A DNA stretch of 64,000 nt, from positions 26,500 through 90,499 of the forward strand of contig NZ_JBHSGR010000023.1 in NCBI RefSeq assembly GCF_042654585.1, in the 5' to 3' direction. The translations under genes were made by a program, and so were the position numbers. The notes beneath the pieces were generated by a model that worked only from the letters and a program-made list of their open reading frames with translations, did no database searches and was not told where the DNA came from. Shown piece by piece: positions 43,451 to 50,772 of this stretch. Every line of letters starts with the position of its first letter. Position 1 is the stretch's first letter. The stretch comes from Geodermatophilus arenarius. Lineage in GTDB: Bacteria; Actinomycetota; Actinomycetes; Mycobacteriales; Geodermatophilaceae.

Positions 43451-43625
43451 GATCGGCCTCCCCCTGCCGCCTCCCGGCGGCGCTCCCCTGGTCTCGTCTC
43501 GGTACGGACCGTAGGGAGGTCGTCAGCGGAGCGTGTGCAGGGCGCGCGGTGCCCGGGGCGGGCGGGACCCCACGCTCCCCGTCCGTCCCACCCGTCCCGG
43601 CCGTCGCGCGACCGGGCCGGTCCTG

Positions 43626-44099
43626 TCAGGGGGAGGTGCTGCGGCGGCGGTCGGGGGCGAGCGGGACCAGCGCGTCGGACACCGCGCCGGTGACGAGGGA
43701 GTACAGGGCCTTGCCGGCGACGTCGACGACGCGGTCCTGCCGCGACCAGGTCCACGGCGGGTCGCCGACGCCCGTGGCGTTCTCCAGCGTCTGGTCGGTG
43801 GCCAGCCGGACGGAGGTGTGCCAGACCGAGGCGCGCCAGCCGCGCAGGCCGCTGGCCGACCAGATCCCGCGGAGCGCGCCGACGGCGGCCCCGGTGCCCC
43901 AGTGCATGAGGTGGTTGCGCACGAACGGCCGCTCGGACCCGGGCGGGCGGCGCCGGGTGGCCAGCGCGGTGAGCGTGCGGGCCGGCACGTAGGAGTCCGG
44001 CCGGCCGGTCACCTGCTGCTCCACCTTCTCGGCCAGTGTCATCGCCGCGGTGCCGGCCAGGCCGGCCAGGGCACCGCGCATCGCAGCTCGTCCCAGCAC
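43626..44099 (-). CDS. Hypothetical protein, YagU/DUF1440-like membrane-associated
   Basis: A 157-residue protein. It starts with a Gly/Ala-rich hydrophobic helix (GALAGLAGTAAMTLAEKVEQ), then FVRNHLMHWGTGAAVGALRGIW, LRGWRASVWHTSVRLATDQTLENATG and a C-terminal VDVAGKALYSLVTGAVSDAL. The His-containing second helix and overall layout recall YagU/DUF1440-like small membrane proteins, but I am not sure. The start may be GTG 44099 or ATG 44081. Function unknown. Confidence 0.7.
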   Translation of the reverse strand: MLGRAAMRGALAGLAGTAAMTLAEKVEQQVTGRPDSYVPARTLTALATRRRPPGSERPFVRNHLMHWGTGAAVGALRGIWSASGLRGWRASVWHTSVRLATDQTLENATGVGDPPWTWSRQDRVVDVAGKALYSLVTGAVSDALVPLAPDRRRSTSP

Positions 44100-44163
44100 G
44101 GGGTCCGCATACCCCGCGGGGCGGGCGCCGAACGGCGCCCGCCCCGCGGACCGGTGTCCGTGC

Positions 44164-44223
44164 GCCCCCTCCGCAGGGCCCCGCCGCGAGCCTGCGAGCG
44201 GCGGGGGGCAGGGGGGTCCTCCG
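44164..44223 (-). repeat. Dispersed structured hairpin repeat, copy C (terminator-like)
   Basis: Follows the stop of the minus-strand Cys-rich gene. The loop 44188-44197 differs from copies A and B at one central base. The inner stem 44180-44187 with 44198-44205 is a perfect 8 bp, and the G-T pair of the other copies is G-C here. Unlike A and B it lies between two minus-strand genes, which favours a 3'-end role for the upstream gene rather than a purely convergent terminator. Confidence 0.75.
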
Positions 44224-44526
44224 TCAGCCGGCGAGCGGCTCCTCGGCGTCGAGCCCGGCCACGCGCTGCAGGTCGCGCAGGACGGCGGACAGCTCGTCGG
44301 CGGTCCACGGCTCGCAGCAGTCGCAACCGTCCTCGTCGAAGCACCGCAGCCCCAGCGTGCCGCCGGCCTGGTCCTCGTCGATGGCCAGGTGCCCGCCCAT
44401 CGGCGAGCGGTGGCAGGCGCAGGCGGAGGCGCACAGCCCGATGCCCCACCCGGAGACGACGATCGTGCGGCCGTCGTCCCAGATCTTGCCCACCTGGAAC
44501 ACGGAGGGCTTCTGGTTGCGGGTCAT
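44224..44526 (-). CDS. Cys-rich small hypothetical protein (100 aa)
   Basis: A 100-residue cytoplasmic protein with seven cysteines and several histidines: Cys32, Cys36, Cys38 and His39 in GLCASACACHR, then Cys62, Cys68, Cys70 and Cys71 in RCFDEDGCDCCEPW. The clusters could bind zinc or an iron-sulfur cluster. The N-terminus has KIWDDGRTIVVSGWG and the C-terminus a helix (TADELSAVLRDLQRVAG). I recognise no family. GAGGGGAG precedes the ATG. Upstream is a 543-bp non-coding region with an unusually AT-rich patch (AAAAATAT around 44580-44586) that may hold its promoter. Confidence 0.75.
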   Translation of the reverse strand: MTRNQKPSVFQVGKIWDDGRTIVVSGWGIGLCASACACHRSPMGGHLAIDEDQAGGTLGLRCFDEDGCDCCEPWTADELSAVLRDLQRVAGLDAEEPLAG

Positions 44527-44784
44527 GGCGTGCTCCCCTCGCGCCCCCGGGGACCCGGGGGCTCTCTGCTGTCCGCCAGAAAAATATCCGGGATCCGTGT
44601 TTGGGGGGAGCAGCCGTGCGGTATGGGCGCCCCTCGCCACCCCTGCGTCACAGCCGCCCCACGAGCCCCCGTCGGGACGCGCCGCCAGTGCGCGAGGACC
44701 CCGCACCGGGCGGCCACGAGGGTCGTTCCCGCGGTCCCGGGATGCGGCAGGACCGCGGGAGCACGGGCTCGACCCGAGGAGCCG

Positions 44785-44868
44785 GCCCTCTCGCGGCGTT
44801 CGCGGTGCTCCTGCGGTGTCGCGGCACCGCAGGAGCACGCAGGACACCGCAAGAGCCGACGTCGACGC
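44785..44868. repeat. Long hairpin repeat, copy 1
   Basis: About 80 bases repeated 179 bp downstream. The core is a perfect 14-bp stem, GTGCTCCTGCGGTG (44805-44818) with 44825-44838, and loop TCGCGG. Core and loop are identical in both copies. The flanks (CTCTCGCGGCGTTCG before, ACACCGCAAGAGCCG after) are similar but diverged. Confidence 0.85.
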
Positions 44869-44963
44869 GCAGTGCAGACGTTCCCCGCGCCGGCCGCTGG
44901 GGCGCTGTTCGACGTTCTGGGGTGGTGCAGGCCCCCAGGAGCACAGGGAGGACCCCAGGAGGT

Positions 44964-45047
44964 GGGCTCCCGCGGTGTTCCCGGTGCTCCTGCGGTGTCG
45001 CGGCACCGCAGGAGCACGCGGAGCACCGCACGAGCCGGCGGTGCGGC
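44964..45047. repeat. Long hairpin repeat, copy 2
   Basis: Same 14-bp stem (44984-44997 with 45004-45017) and the same TCGCGG loop as copy 1; the flanks are CTCCCGCGGTGTTCC before and GCACCGCACGAGCCG after. It ends about 20 bases before the TldE stop codon. Confidence 0.85.
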
Positions 45048-45069
45048 GGCCGGCGGGAGCCGACGGCGC

Positions 45070-46458
45070 CTAGCTGGCCGGGGACACCGAGCTCATGTTG
45101 AAGTCCGGCACGCGCACCGGCGGCATCGCGGCGCGGGTGAACCAGTCGTTCCACTCGCGCGGCAGCGTGCGCTCGGTGCGCCCGACCTCGCCGATCCGCG
45201 CCAGCAGGTCCACCGGCGACTCGTTCCACCGGAAGTTGTTCACCGCGCCGGTCACCTCGCCACCCTCGACGAGGAACACGCCGTCGCGGGTCAGGCCGGT
45301 GAGCAGCAGCGTCTGCGGGTCGACCTCGCGGATGTACCAGAGCGTGGTCAGCAGCAGCCCGCGGTCGGTGGCGGCGACCATGTCCTCCAGCGACGCCGTC
45401 GCGCCGGGCTGCTCGAGGATCAGGTTGTCGACGGCGGCCACCGCGGGCGCCGTCGTCTTCAGCGCCCAGGCCCGCGGGCGGATCAGGTTGGTGAGGACGC
45501 CGTCGCGGATCCAGTCGACGGCGGGCGTCGCCATCCCGTTGTCGAACACGCTGGCCGAGCCGGACGAGGTGCTCACCACCTGGAACGGCGCCGTCTCCAG
45601 CCCGGGGGCGTGCGGGTCGCTGCGCAGGGTCAGCGGGAGCTGGGCCAGCCGGTCGCCGATCCGGTTGCCGCCGCCGGCCTTGGCGTAGACGTTGCGGCCC
45701 TCGTCGGCGTCGCGGGCCTCCATCGTCCAGTAGGCGTAGATCATCAGGTCGCTCACGGCCGACGGCGGCAGCAGCGTCTGGTACCGCCCGGCCGGCAGCT
45801 CGACCCGCCGCTGCGACCAGCCGAGCTTGCGCTCCACGTCGGCGGCGAGGTCGGCCACCGACACGTCGCGGAAGTCGCGGGTGCCGACGCCGGACCACAC
45901 CGACCGCGAGAAGTCGGTGCTCTTGCCGTTGAGCTCCACGCGGCCGCTGGGCTGGTCGGTGCGCAGCCGCAGGCCGGTGGAGGTGCCCACGTAGGTCGTC
46001 GTCAGCGCGTGCTCGGCGTAGCCGAAGAGCAGGTCGCCGCGGCCGCGCGCGGCCCCGAACGCCTCCCCCAGCGCCGGCGCGAACTCGGCGAACACCTCGA
46101 TCGAGGTCTCGGCCGGCTCGGCGTCCCAGTCCCCCGCGTCCGGGGGGGCCTTGCTGATCAGCGGCACGGCGTCCTCGGCCGGGCCGGCGTCGCGGGCGGC
46201 CTGCTCGCTGGCGGCGACCAGCTCGGCGACGTCGGGCGTGCCGGTCCGCGCGACCGTGCCGGTGGCCATCCCGGCGCCGCCGTCGACGAACGACACGACG
46301 ACGACCTGGCGCGAGCGCATCGCCCCGTTCGTCGTCAGGCTGTTCGACGCCCACCGCAGGTTGGCCTCGGTGCTCTCGACGACGTAGGCGACGCAGCCGT
46401 CGGCGGTCGAGGCGGCCAGCGCCTTCTCGACCAGCTGCTGCGCGGTCAGCTGGCTCAT
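45070..46458 (-). CDS. TldE/PmbA-family metallopeptidase partner subunit
   Basis: A 462-residue TldD/PmbA-family protein without an HExxxH site, so it is the non-catalytic TldE partner. Family features are VVSFVDGGAGMATGTV, LNGKSTDFSRSVWSGVGTRDF, APFQVVSTSSGSASVFDNGM and the C-terminal LTGLTRDGVFLVEGGEVTGAVNNFRWNES. With TldD it forms a heterodimeric protease that processes small peptides (such as microcins or modified peptides). The ATG at 46458 overlaps the tldD stop (ATGA). The C-terminus is followed by the hairpin repeat region. Confidence 0.9.
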   Translation of the reverse strand: MSQLTAQQLVEKALAASTADGCVAYVVESTEANLRWASNSLTTNGAMRSRQVVVVSFVDGGAGMATGTVARTGTPDVAELVAASEQAARDAGPAEDAVPLISKAPPDAGDWDAEPAETSIEVFAEFAPALGEAFGAARGRGDLLFGYAEHALTTTYVGTSTGLRLRTDQPSGRVELNGKSTDFSRSVWSGVGTRDFRDVSVADLAADVERKLGWSQRRVELPAGRYQTLLPPSAVSDLMIYAYWTMEARDADEGRNVYAKAGGGNRIGDRLAQLPLTLRSDPHAPGLETAPFQVVSTSSGSASVFDNGMATPAVDWIRDGVLTNLIRPRAWALKTTAPAVAAVDNLILEQPGATASLEDMVAATDRGLLLTTLWYIREVDPQTLLLTGLTRDGVFLVEGGEVTGAVNNFRWNESPVDLLARIGEVGRTERTLPREWNDWFTRAAMPPVRVPDFNMSSVSPAS

Positions 46459-47966
46459 CGCCCGCCCTCCTGGACCGTGTTGAGGATGGTGACGCCCTCG
46501 AAGAGCGCGGCCGGGCAGCCGTGGCTGACCGGCGCGACCTGCCCGGGCTGGGCCTTGCCGCAGTTGAACGCGCCGCCGAGGCGGTAGGTGGAGGGCCCGC
46601 CGACGGCGCGCATCGAGCCCCAGAAGTCCGTCGTCGTGGCCTGGTAGGCGACGTCGCGCAGCTGCCCGGCCAGCCGCCCGCCCTCGATGCGGTAGAAGCG
46701 CTGGCCGGTGAACTGGAAGTTGTAGCGCTGCATGTCGATCGACCAGCTCTTGTCGCCGACGACGTAGATGCCGCGCTCGACCCCGCCGATCAGCCCCGCG
46801 AGGTCCGGCCCGTCGGCGGCCGGCTGCAGCGACACGTTGGCCATCCGCTGCACCGGCACGTGCCGCGGCGAGTCGGCGAACGAGCAGCCGTTGGAGCGGG
46901 CCATCCCGCCGAGCCGGGCGGTGTTGCGGTCGACCTGGTAGCCGACGAGCACGCCGTCGCGGACGATGTCCCACTGCTGGGCCTCGACGCCCTCGTCGTC
47001 CCAGCCGATGCTCGACAGCCCGTGCTCGACCGTCCGGTCGCCGGTGACGTGCATGAGCTCCGACCCGTAGCGCAGGCTCCCCAGCCCGTCGACGGTGGCG
47101 AACGACGTGCCGGCGTAGGCGGCCTCGTAGCCCAGCGCCCGGTCCAGCTCGGTGGCGTGGCCGACGGACTCGTGGATCGTCAGCCACAGGTTGGAGGGGT
47201 CGACGACGAGGTCGTAGCGGCCCGGCTCCACCGACGGCGCCTTGGTCTTCTCCCGCAGCAGCTCGGGGATCTGCGCCAGCTCGGCGTCCCAGTCGAAGTG
47301 CCCGCCGGTCAGGTACTCCCAGCCGCGGCCGGCCGGCGGGGCGAGGGTCCGCATGCTCTCGAAGGCGCCCGTGGCCCGGTCGACGGTGAGCGCGGTGAAC
47401 TCCGGCGTGATGCGGACCCGCTGCTGGCGGGTGCGGGTGCCGTTGGTGTCGGCGTAGTACTTCTGCTCCTTGACGTGCATGCAGCCCGACTGCACGTGCT
47501 CGACGCCGTCGGCGGCCAGCAGCCGCTCGGACAGCTCGGTGAGCAGCGCGGTCTTCTCGGCGTCGGGCACCTCGAACGGGTCGACGTCGTAGGACGACAC
47601 CCAGGAGCCCTCGTGCCGGGGCTCCGGCGCGAGCTCGACCCGGTCGGTGGCCAGCGCCGCCGACACCTGCGCGACGGCGACCGCCTGCTCGGCCAGCCGC
47701 ACCGCCTCGGCGGCGGTGAGGATGACGCCCGCCGCGAACCCCCAGGTGCCCTCGTGCACCACGCGCACGGCCAGGCCCAAGTCCTCGCCGTCGGCCAGCG
47801 CCTCCAGCCGCGCGTCGCGCAGGCTGATCGACTGGGTGCGGATGCGCTCCACCCGGATGTCGGCGTGCTCGCAGCCGAGGTCGACCGCTCGGGTCAGCGC
47901 CGCCTCGGTGAGCGCGGACAGGGGCAGGGCGAGGAAGGACTCGTCGACGTCCCGGGACTGCACCAC
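46455..47966 (-). CDS. tldD: Metallopeptidase TldD
   Basis: A 503-residue TldD. The zinc motif HESVGH (His265, Glu266, His270) lies in NLWLTIHESVGHATELDRALG. Other features are the N-terminal SISLRDARLEALADGEDLGLAVRVV, then AGTSFATVDGLGSLRYGSELMHV, and the C-terminal Cys-containing GGAFNCGKAQPGQVAPVSHGCP that usually supplies the third zinc ligand. It is the catalytic subunit of the TldD/E protease. GTG 47966 is the first codon. Co-transcribed and coupled with TldE. Confidence 0.94.
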   Translation of the reverse strand: MVQSRDVDESFLALPLSALTEAALTRAVDLGCEHADIRVERIRTQSISLRDARLEALADGEDLGLAVRVVHEGTWGFAAGVILTAAEAVRLAEQAVAVAQVSAALATDRVELAPEPRHEGSWVSSYDVDPFEVPDAEKTALLTELSERLLAADGVEHVQSGCMHVKEQKYYADTNGTRTRQQRVRITPEFTALTVDRATGAFESMRTLAPPAGRGWEYLTGGHFDWDAELAQIPELLREKTKAPSVEPGRYDLVVDPSNLWLTIHESVGHATELDRALGYEAAYAGTSFATVDGLGSLRYGSELMHVTGDRTVEHGLSSIGWDDEGVEAQQWDIVRDGVLVGYQVDRNTARLGGMARSNGCSFADSPRHVPVQRMANVSLQPAADGPDLAGLIGGVERGIYVVGDKSWSIDMQRYNFQFTGQRFYRIEGGRLAGQLRDVAYQATTTDFWGSMRAVGGPSTYRLGGAFNCGKAQPGQVAPVSHGCPAALFEGVTILNTVQEGGR

Positions 47967-48004
47967 CGCCCCTGTCTACCAGCCGGGCCCGCCCCGGCCC
48001 GCCC

Positions 48005-48343
48005 TCAGTGCAGGTGGCGCTGCCAGTCCGCGGGCACCCGGCCGGCGGGCCCGGGCGCCGGCTGGGTCACCGGGTGCGAGGTCGGCGGCGCGAGCCGGAG
48101 GTCCCCGCCGAACTCCCCGGCGGCGTAGTCCCAGGTCCAGTCCTCACCCGGCTCGAAGCTCTGCGCGACCCGGTGCCCGGTGGCCGCGGCGTGCGCCGAG
48201 GCGTGCTGCGACGGCGAGGAGTCGCAGCAGCCCACGTGGCCGCAGGCGGCGCACCGGCGCAGGTGGAACCACCAGCCGCCGGTGGCGTCGCAGTCGGCGC
48301 AGCCGGTGCCGCTCGGCGGGACGGACGGGTCGACCTGGCTCAT
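48005..48343 (-). CDS. UBP-type zinc finger domain protein
   Basis: A 112-residue protein consisting of one ZnF-UBP domain plus a polar tail. Ligand candidates are Cys15, Cys18, Cys31, Cys34, Cys39 or Cys40, His47, His51 and His57 in GCADCDATGGWWFHLRRC and ACGHVGCCDSSPSQHASAHA. WTWDYAAGEF follows, as in other small bacterial UBP proteins. Eukaryotic UBP fingers bind the ubiquitin C-terminus; the bacterial ligand is unknown. The ATG at 48343 follows CCGCG without a strong Shine-Dalgarno. The 219-bp divergent gap before the next gene shows nothing further. Confidence 0.88.
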   Translation of the reverse strand: MSQVDPSVPPSGTGCADCDATGGWWFHLRRCAACGHVGCCDSSPSQHASAHAAATGHRVAQSFEPGEDWTWDYAAGEFGGDLRLAPPTSHPVTQPAPGPAGRVPADWQRHLH

Positions 48344-48562
48344 CGCGGCTCCTCGGGTCCTGCGGTGGGTGCGGCCCGGACCCGGTCCCGGCCGCCGTCG
48401 GGCACCGGCTCGGTGCCGGTCGTGACGCTGCTCCGGTCGGAGGCGGGGGACAAGGCCCGCGGCGGTCTCCTGCAGCGGACGGGCGGCCACGGCCCGGCCA
48501 CCGGCCCGCCGACACCGCCGGCCGGGGTTGCAGGACGACGGCCGGCGGGTAGCCGCCCGGGC

Positions 48563-49408
48563 ATGACCGCCGACCCGGGCAGCGCCGACCGCAGCACCGC
48601 GCCCACCGACGAGAGCGCCGCCGACGTCACCCTCACCTTCGGCGGCAACGCGACGACGCTGCTGCGGCTGGGCGGGTTCACCCTGCTCACCGACCCGAAC
48701 TTCGTCCGGCGCGGGGAGCGCGTCTACCTGGGCAAGGGCCTGTTCGCCCGGCGGCTGACCGACCCGGCGCTGCTGCCCGAGGACCTCCCCGACCTCGACG
48801 CCGTCCTGCTGTCCCACCTGCACGGCGACCACTGGGACCGGGTCGCCTACGCGACCATCGACAAGGCCACGCCGGTCGTCACCACCCCCGCGGCCGCGCG
48901 GACGCTGTCCTCGCGCGGCTTCTCGGCGACCGCGGACCTGCGGCCGTGGCAGGTGCACGAGATCGGCCGCGGCGACGAGACGCTGCGGATCACCTCGGTG
49001 CCCGGCGTCCACGGCCCCGGCCCGCTGGCGCGGGTGCTGCCGCCGGTGATGGGCAGCGTGCTGGAGCTGCTCCGCGACGGCGAGGTGTCCTGGCGCGGCT
49101 ACGTCACCGGCGACACGCTGTTCCGGCCGTGGCTGGGCGAGGTGCTGCAGCGCTGCGGGCCGCTCGACGTCGTGATCCCGCACCTGGGCGGGACCAGGGC
49201 GCTGGGCGTCACCGTGACCATGGACGGCCGGCAGGGCGCCGACCTGGTGGAGCTGCTGAAGCCGCCGGTGACCGTGCCGGTGCACTACGACGACTACGAC
49301 CGGTTCGCCTCGCCGCTCGGCGACTTCGTGCGGGAGGTCGCCGAGCGGCGGGCGCCCGGGCAGCTGCGGACCGTCGTGCGCGGGGAGACGATCTCGCTGC
49401 GCGCCTAG
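48563..49408 (+). CDS. MBL-fold metallo-hydrolase (UlaG/RNase Z-like)
   Basis: A 281-residue beta-lactamase-fold hydrolase. The metal motif HLHGDHWD (His85, His87, Asp89, His90) follows DLDAVLLS. Further ligands are in SVPGVHGPG, VTGDTLFRPW and PVHYDDYDRF. The N-terminal FGGNATTLLRLGGFTLLTDPNF is typical of the UlaG-like group acting on small phosphorylated or lactone substrates; the substrate is unknown. Its TAG stop is the first of a run of 16-bp tandem repeats. Confidence 0.9.
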   Translation: MTADPGSADRSTAPTDESAADVTLTFGGNATTLLRLGGFTLLTDPNFVRRGERVYLGKGLFARRLTDPALLPEDLPDLDAVLLSHLHGDHWDRVAYATIDKATPVVTTPAAARTLSSRGFSATADLRPWQVHEIGRGDETLRITSVPGVHGPGPLARVLPPVMGSVLELLRDGEVSWRGYVTGDTLFRPWLGEVLQRCGPLDVVIPHLGGTRALGVTVTMDGRQGADLVELLKPPVTVPVHYDDYDRFASPLGDFVREVAERRAPGQLRTVVRGETISLRA

Positions 49409-49462
49409 GAGGCTGCGCGCCTAGAAGGCTGCGCGCCTAGAAGGCTGCGCGCCTAGAAGGCT
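49399..49462. repeat. 16-bp tandem repeat (four copies) at convergent stop codons
   Basis: Four head-to-tail copies of GCGCGCCTAGAAGGCT (49399-49414, 49415-49430, 49431-49446, 49447-49462; the first copy has GGAG instead of GAAG), followed by a partial fifth. Each contains the palindrome CTAG, which reads as TAG on both strands. The first copy supplies the stop of the MBL gene, the fourth the stop of the convergent VOC gene. Confidence 0.95.
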
Positions 49463-49860
49463 GCGCCCGTCCGCCAGGCCATCTCCTGCAGGGTCAGGGT
49501 GTTGCCGTCCGGGTCGGTGATCGCCGCGTACTTCACCCCGCCCCCGACGTCCACCACGGGCCCGACGTCGGCACCGCGGCCCACCAGGTCCGCCCGGGCG
49601 TGCTCGATGTCCGCGACGACGAGGTGCAGCGCCCGGACGGAGCCGGGAGCGCCCTCGTAGGCCGCCAGGCCGGTGCCGAAGCCGACGGAGCAGGCCGAAC
49701 CCGGCGGGGTCAGCTGGACGACCCGCACGCCGTCGGCGGGTCGCACGTCGACGTCGACGGTGAAGCCCAGCCGGTCGGCGTAGAAGGCCTTCGCCCGGTC
49801 GACGTCGGCGACCGGTATGGGTACGAGCTCCAGCTTCATCTCCACGGCGCGCTCAGCCAC
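49453..49860 (-). CDS. VOC family protein
   Basis: A 135-residue single VOC unit: LELVPIPVADVDRAKAFYADRLGFTVDVDV, RVVQLTPPGSACSVGFGTG, ALHLVVADIEHARADLVGRG and a terminal YAAITDPDGNTLTLQEM with the usual metal-ligand Glu. It is the last gene of an ArsR-SRPBCC-VOC operon. GTG 49860 overlaps the SRPBCC gene by eight bases; a start at the internal Met (49839) is also possible. It is probably an enzyme or binding protein for a small ligand sensed by the same operon. The stop codon lies in the fourth unit of the 16-bp tandem repeat. Confidence 0.88.
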   Translation of the reverse strand: MAERAVEMKLELVPIPVADVDRAKAFYADRLGFTVDVDVRPADGVRVVQLTPPGSACSVGFGTGLAAYEGAPGSVRALHLVVADIEHARADLVGRGADVGPVVDVGGGVKYAAITDPDGNTLTLQEMAWRTGAAF

Positions 49861-50335
49861 GGGCGAGCACCTCGTCGAGCCGCTCGTAGCCCTCGACGAC
49901 GCCGACCTCCATGCCGCCGGCGATCATCGCGTCCCGGTCGGCGAACGAGTCGCACAGCGAGGTGACGGTCAGCCGGGTGCGGCCGTCGCCGAGGTCCTCG
50001 AGCACCAGCTTCTCCAGGGCGACGCCGTCGGGCTGCCCCTCGAAGGTGAACGTCTGCACGATGAGCTCGTCGGGCCGGACCTCGTGGAAGCAGCCGCGGA
50101 AGGCGTACTCACCGTCGGCGTCGCTGTGCACGTAGCGGTAGGAGCCGCCGGTGCGGCAGTCGTAGTGGTCGATGCGCATCTCCAGCCCGCGCGGGCCCAG
50201 CCAACGCACGAGCAGCTCGGGGTCGGTGTGCGCGCGGAACACCTTGCCGCGCGGGGCGTCGAACTCGCGGGTGATGCGGACGAGCGGGACCTCGGGGTCG
50301 GCGACGATCTGCGTCTCACGGGTGGCGGTGCTCAT
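49853..50335 (-). CDS. SRPBCC (AHSA1-like) family protein
   Basis: A 160-residue AHSA1-type protein. VRITREFDAPRGKVFRAHTDPELLVRWLGP at the N-terminus is the classic family start. SYRYVHSDADGEYAFRGCFHEVRPDELIVQTF follows, then RLTVTSLCDSFADRDAMIAGGMEVGVVEGYERLDEVL. Proteins of this type are commonly coupled to ArsR regulators and VOC proteins; their ligands are unknown. The ATG at 50335 overlaps the ArsR stop (ATGA), and its own stop overlaps the VOC start. Confidence 0.92.
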   Translation of the reverse strand: MSTATRETQIVADPEVPLVRITREFDAPRGKVFRAHTDPELLVRWLGPRGLEMRIDHYDCRTGGSYRYVHSDADGEYAFRGCFHEVRPDELIVQTFTFEGQPDGVALEKLVLEDLGDGRTRLTVTSLCDSFADRDAMIAGGMEVGVVEGYERLDEVLARG

Positions 50336-50694
50336 GACCGGTTCTCCTCCTGCGCGGTGGGCGGTGTCGCGTCGTCCGGCATGGACCGGAGGACGTCGTC
50401 GAGGCGGCGGTAGCGCTCCTCCGCCTGACGGCGGTAGCGCTCGATCCACTTCGTCATCAGGTCGAACACCTCCGCCTCGAGGTGCACCGGGCGGCGCTGG
50501 GCCTCCCGGCTGCGGCTGACCAGACCGGCGTCCTCGAGCACCTTCAGGTGCTTGGAGACCGCCTGGACGGTCACGTCGTAGGGGGCGGCGAGCTCGCCCA
50601 CCGTCGCGTCGCCGACCGCCAGCCGCGCGACCATGTCGCGCCGCGTCGGGTCGGCCAGCGCCGCGAACACCCGGGAGAGCGGATCCGCTGCCAC
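50332..50694 (-). CDS. ArsR family transcriptional regulator
   Basis: A 120-residue winged-helix repressor. The HTH reads FAALADPTRRDMVARLAVGDATVGELA then VTVQAVSKHLKVLEDAGLVSRSREAQRRPVHLEAEVFDLMTKWIERYR. It has no metal-binding cysteine motif, which fits the SdpR/AHSA1-linked ArsR subgroup rather than arsenic sensors. It is the first gene of the ArsR-SRPBCC-VOC operon. Two identical-arm operators flank its promoter, so it very likely represses itself. Start GTG 50694. Confidence 0.93.
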   Translation of the reverse strand: MAADPLSRVFAALADPTRRDMVARLAVGDATVGELAAPYDVTVQAVSKHLKVLEDAGLVSRSREAQRRPVHLEAEVFDLMTKWIERYRRQAEERYRRLDDVLRSMPDDATPPTAQEENRS

Positions 50695-50709
50695 CTGCGA
50701 CCTCCTTCA

Positions 50710-50772
50710 TCAACCTCTCGGTTGAACACGACGATAGGACCCGGCGGGGACTTTTGTCAACCGGTCGGTTGA
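50710..50772. promoter_or_regulatory. ArsR promoter with twin TCAACC-N4-GGTTGA operators
   Basis: Minus-strand promoter TTGACA (50755-50760) and TATCGT (50731-50736) spaced 18 bases. Two palindromes TCAACC-N4-GGTTGA lie at 50710-50725 (on the transcription start) and 50757-50772 (over the -35). The distal one also contains the stop codon of the upstream endonuclease-like gene. Confidence 0.85.

Larger units (their letters stand above)
44527..45069. other. 543-bp non-coding region with three long hairpins
   Basis: No convincing gene on either strand. It contains a GC hairpin near 44551-44572, the AT-rich patch 44579-44587, a hairpin with 11-bp arms (44727-44737/44750-44760), and two copies of a long imperfect repeat each centred on a 14-bp perfect hairpin (44805-44838 and 44984-45017). 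It separates the start of the Cys-rich gene from the 3' end of the TldE gene, so it should hold both a terminator and a promoter. Confidence 0.75.

Noticed and set aside
43451..43530. Possible c-di-AMP (ydaO) riboswitch ahead of the NlpC/P60 gene
   Set aside because: Such genes often carry one, and a GGGAGGC stretch is present, but the conserved core (GGGAGGCAGGGGAACC type) and paired stems are absent; it reads as a normal leader with GGGGAGG.
44527..45069. Short open frames on both strands within the hairpin-rich gap
   Set aside because: They run through the inverted repeats, giving the same Arg/Cys-rich peptides twice, and have no ribosome-binding sites or domain features.
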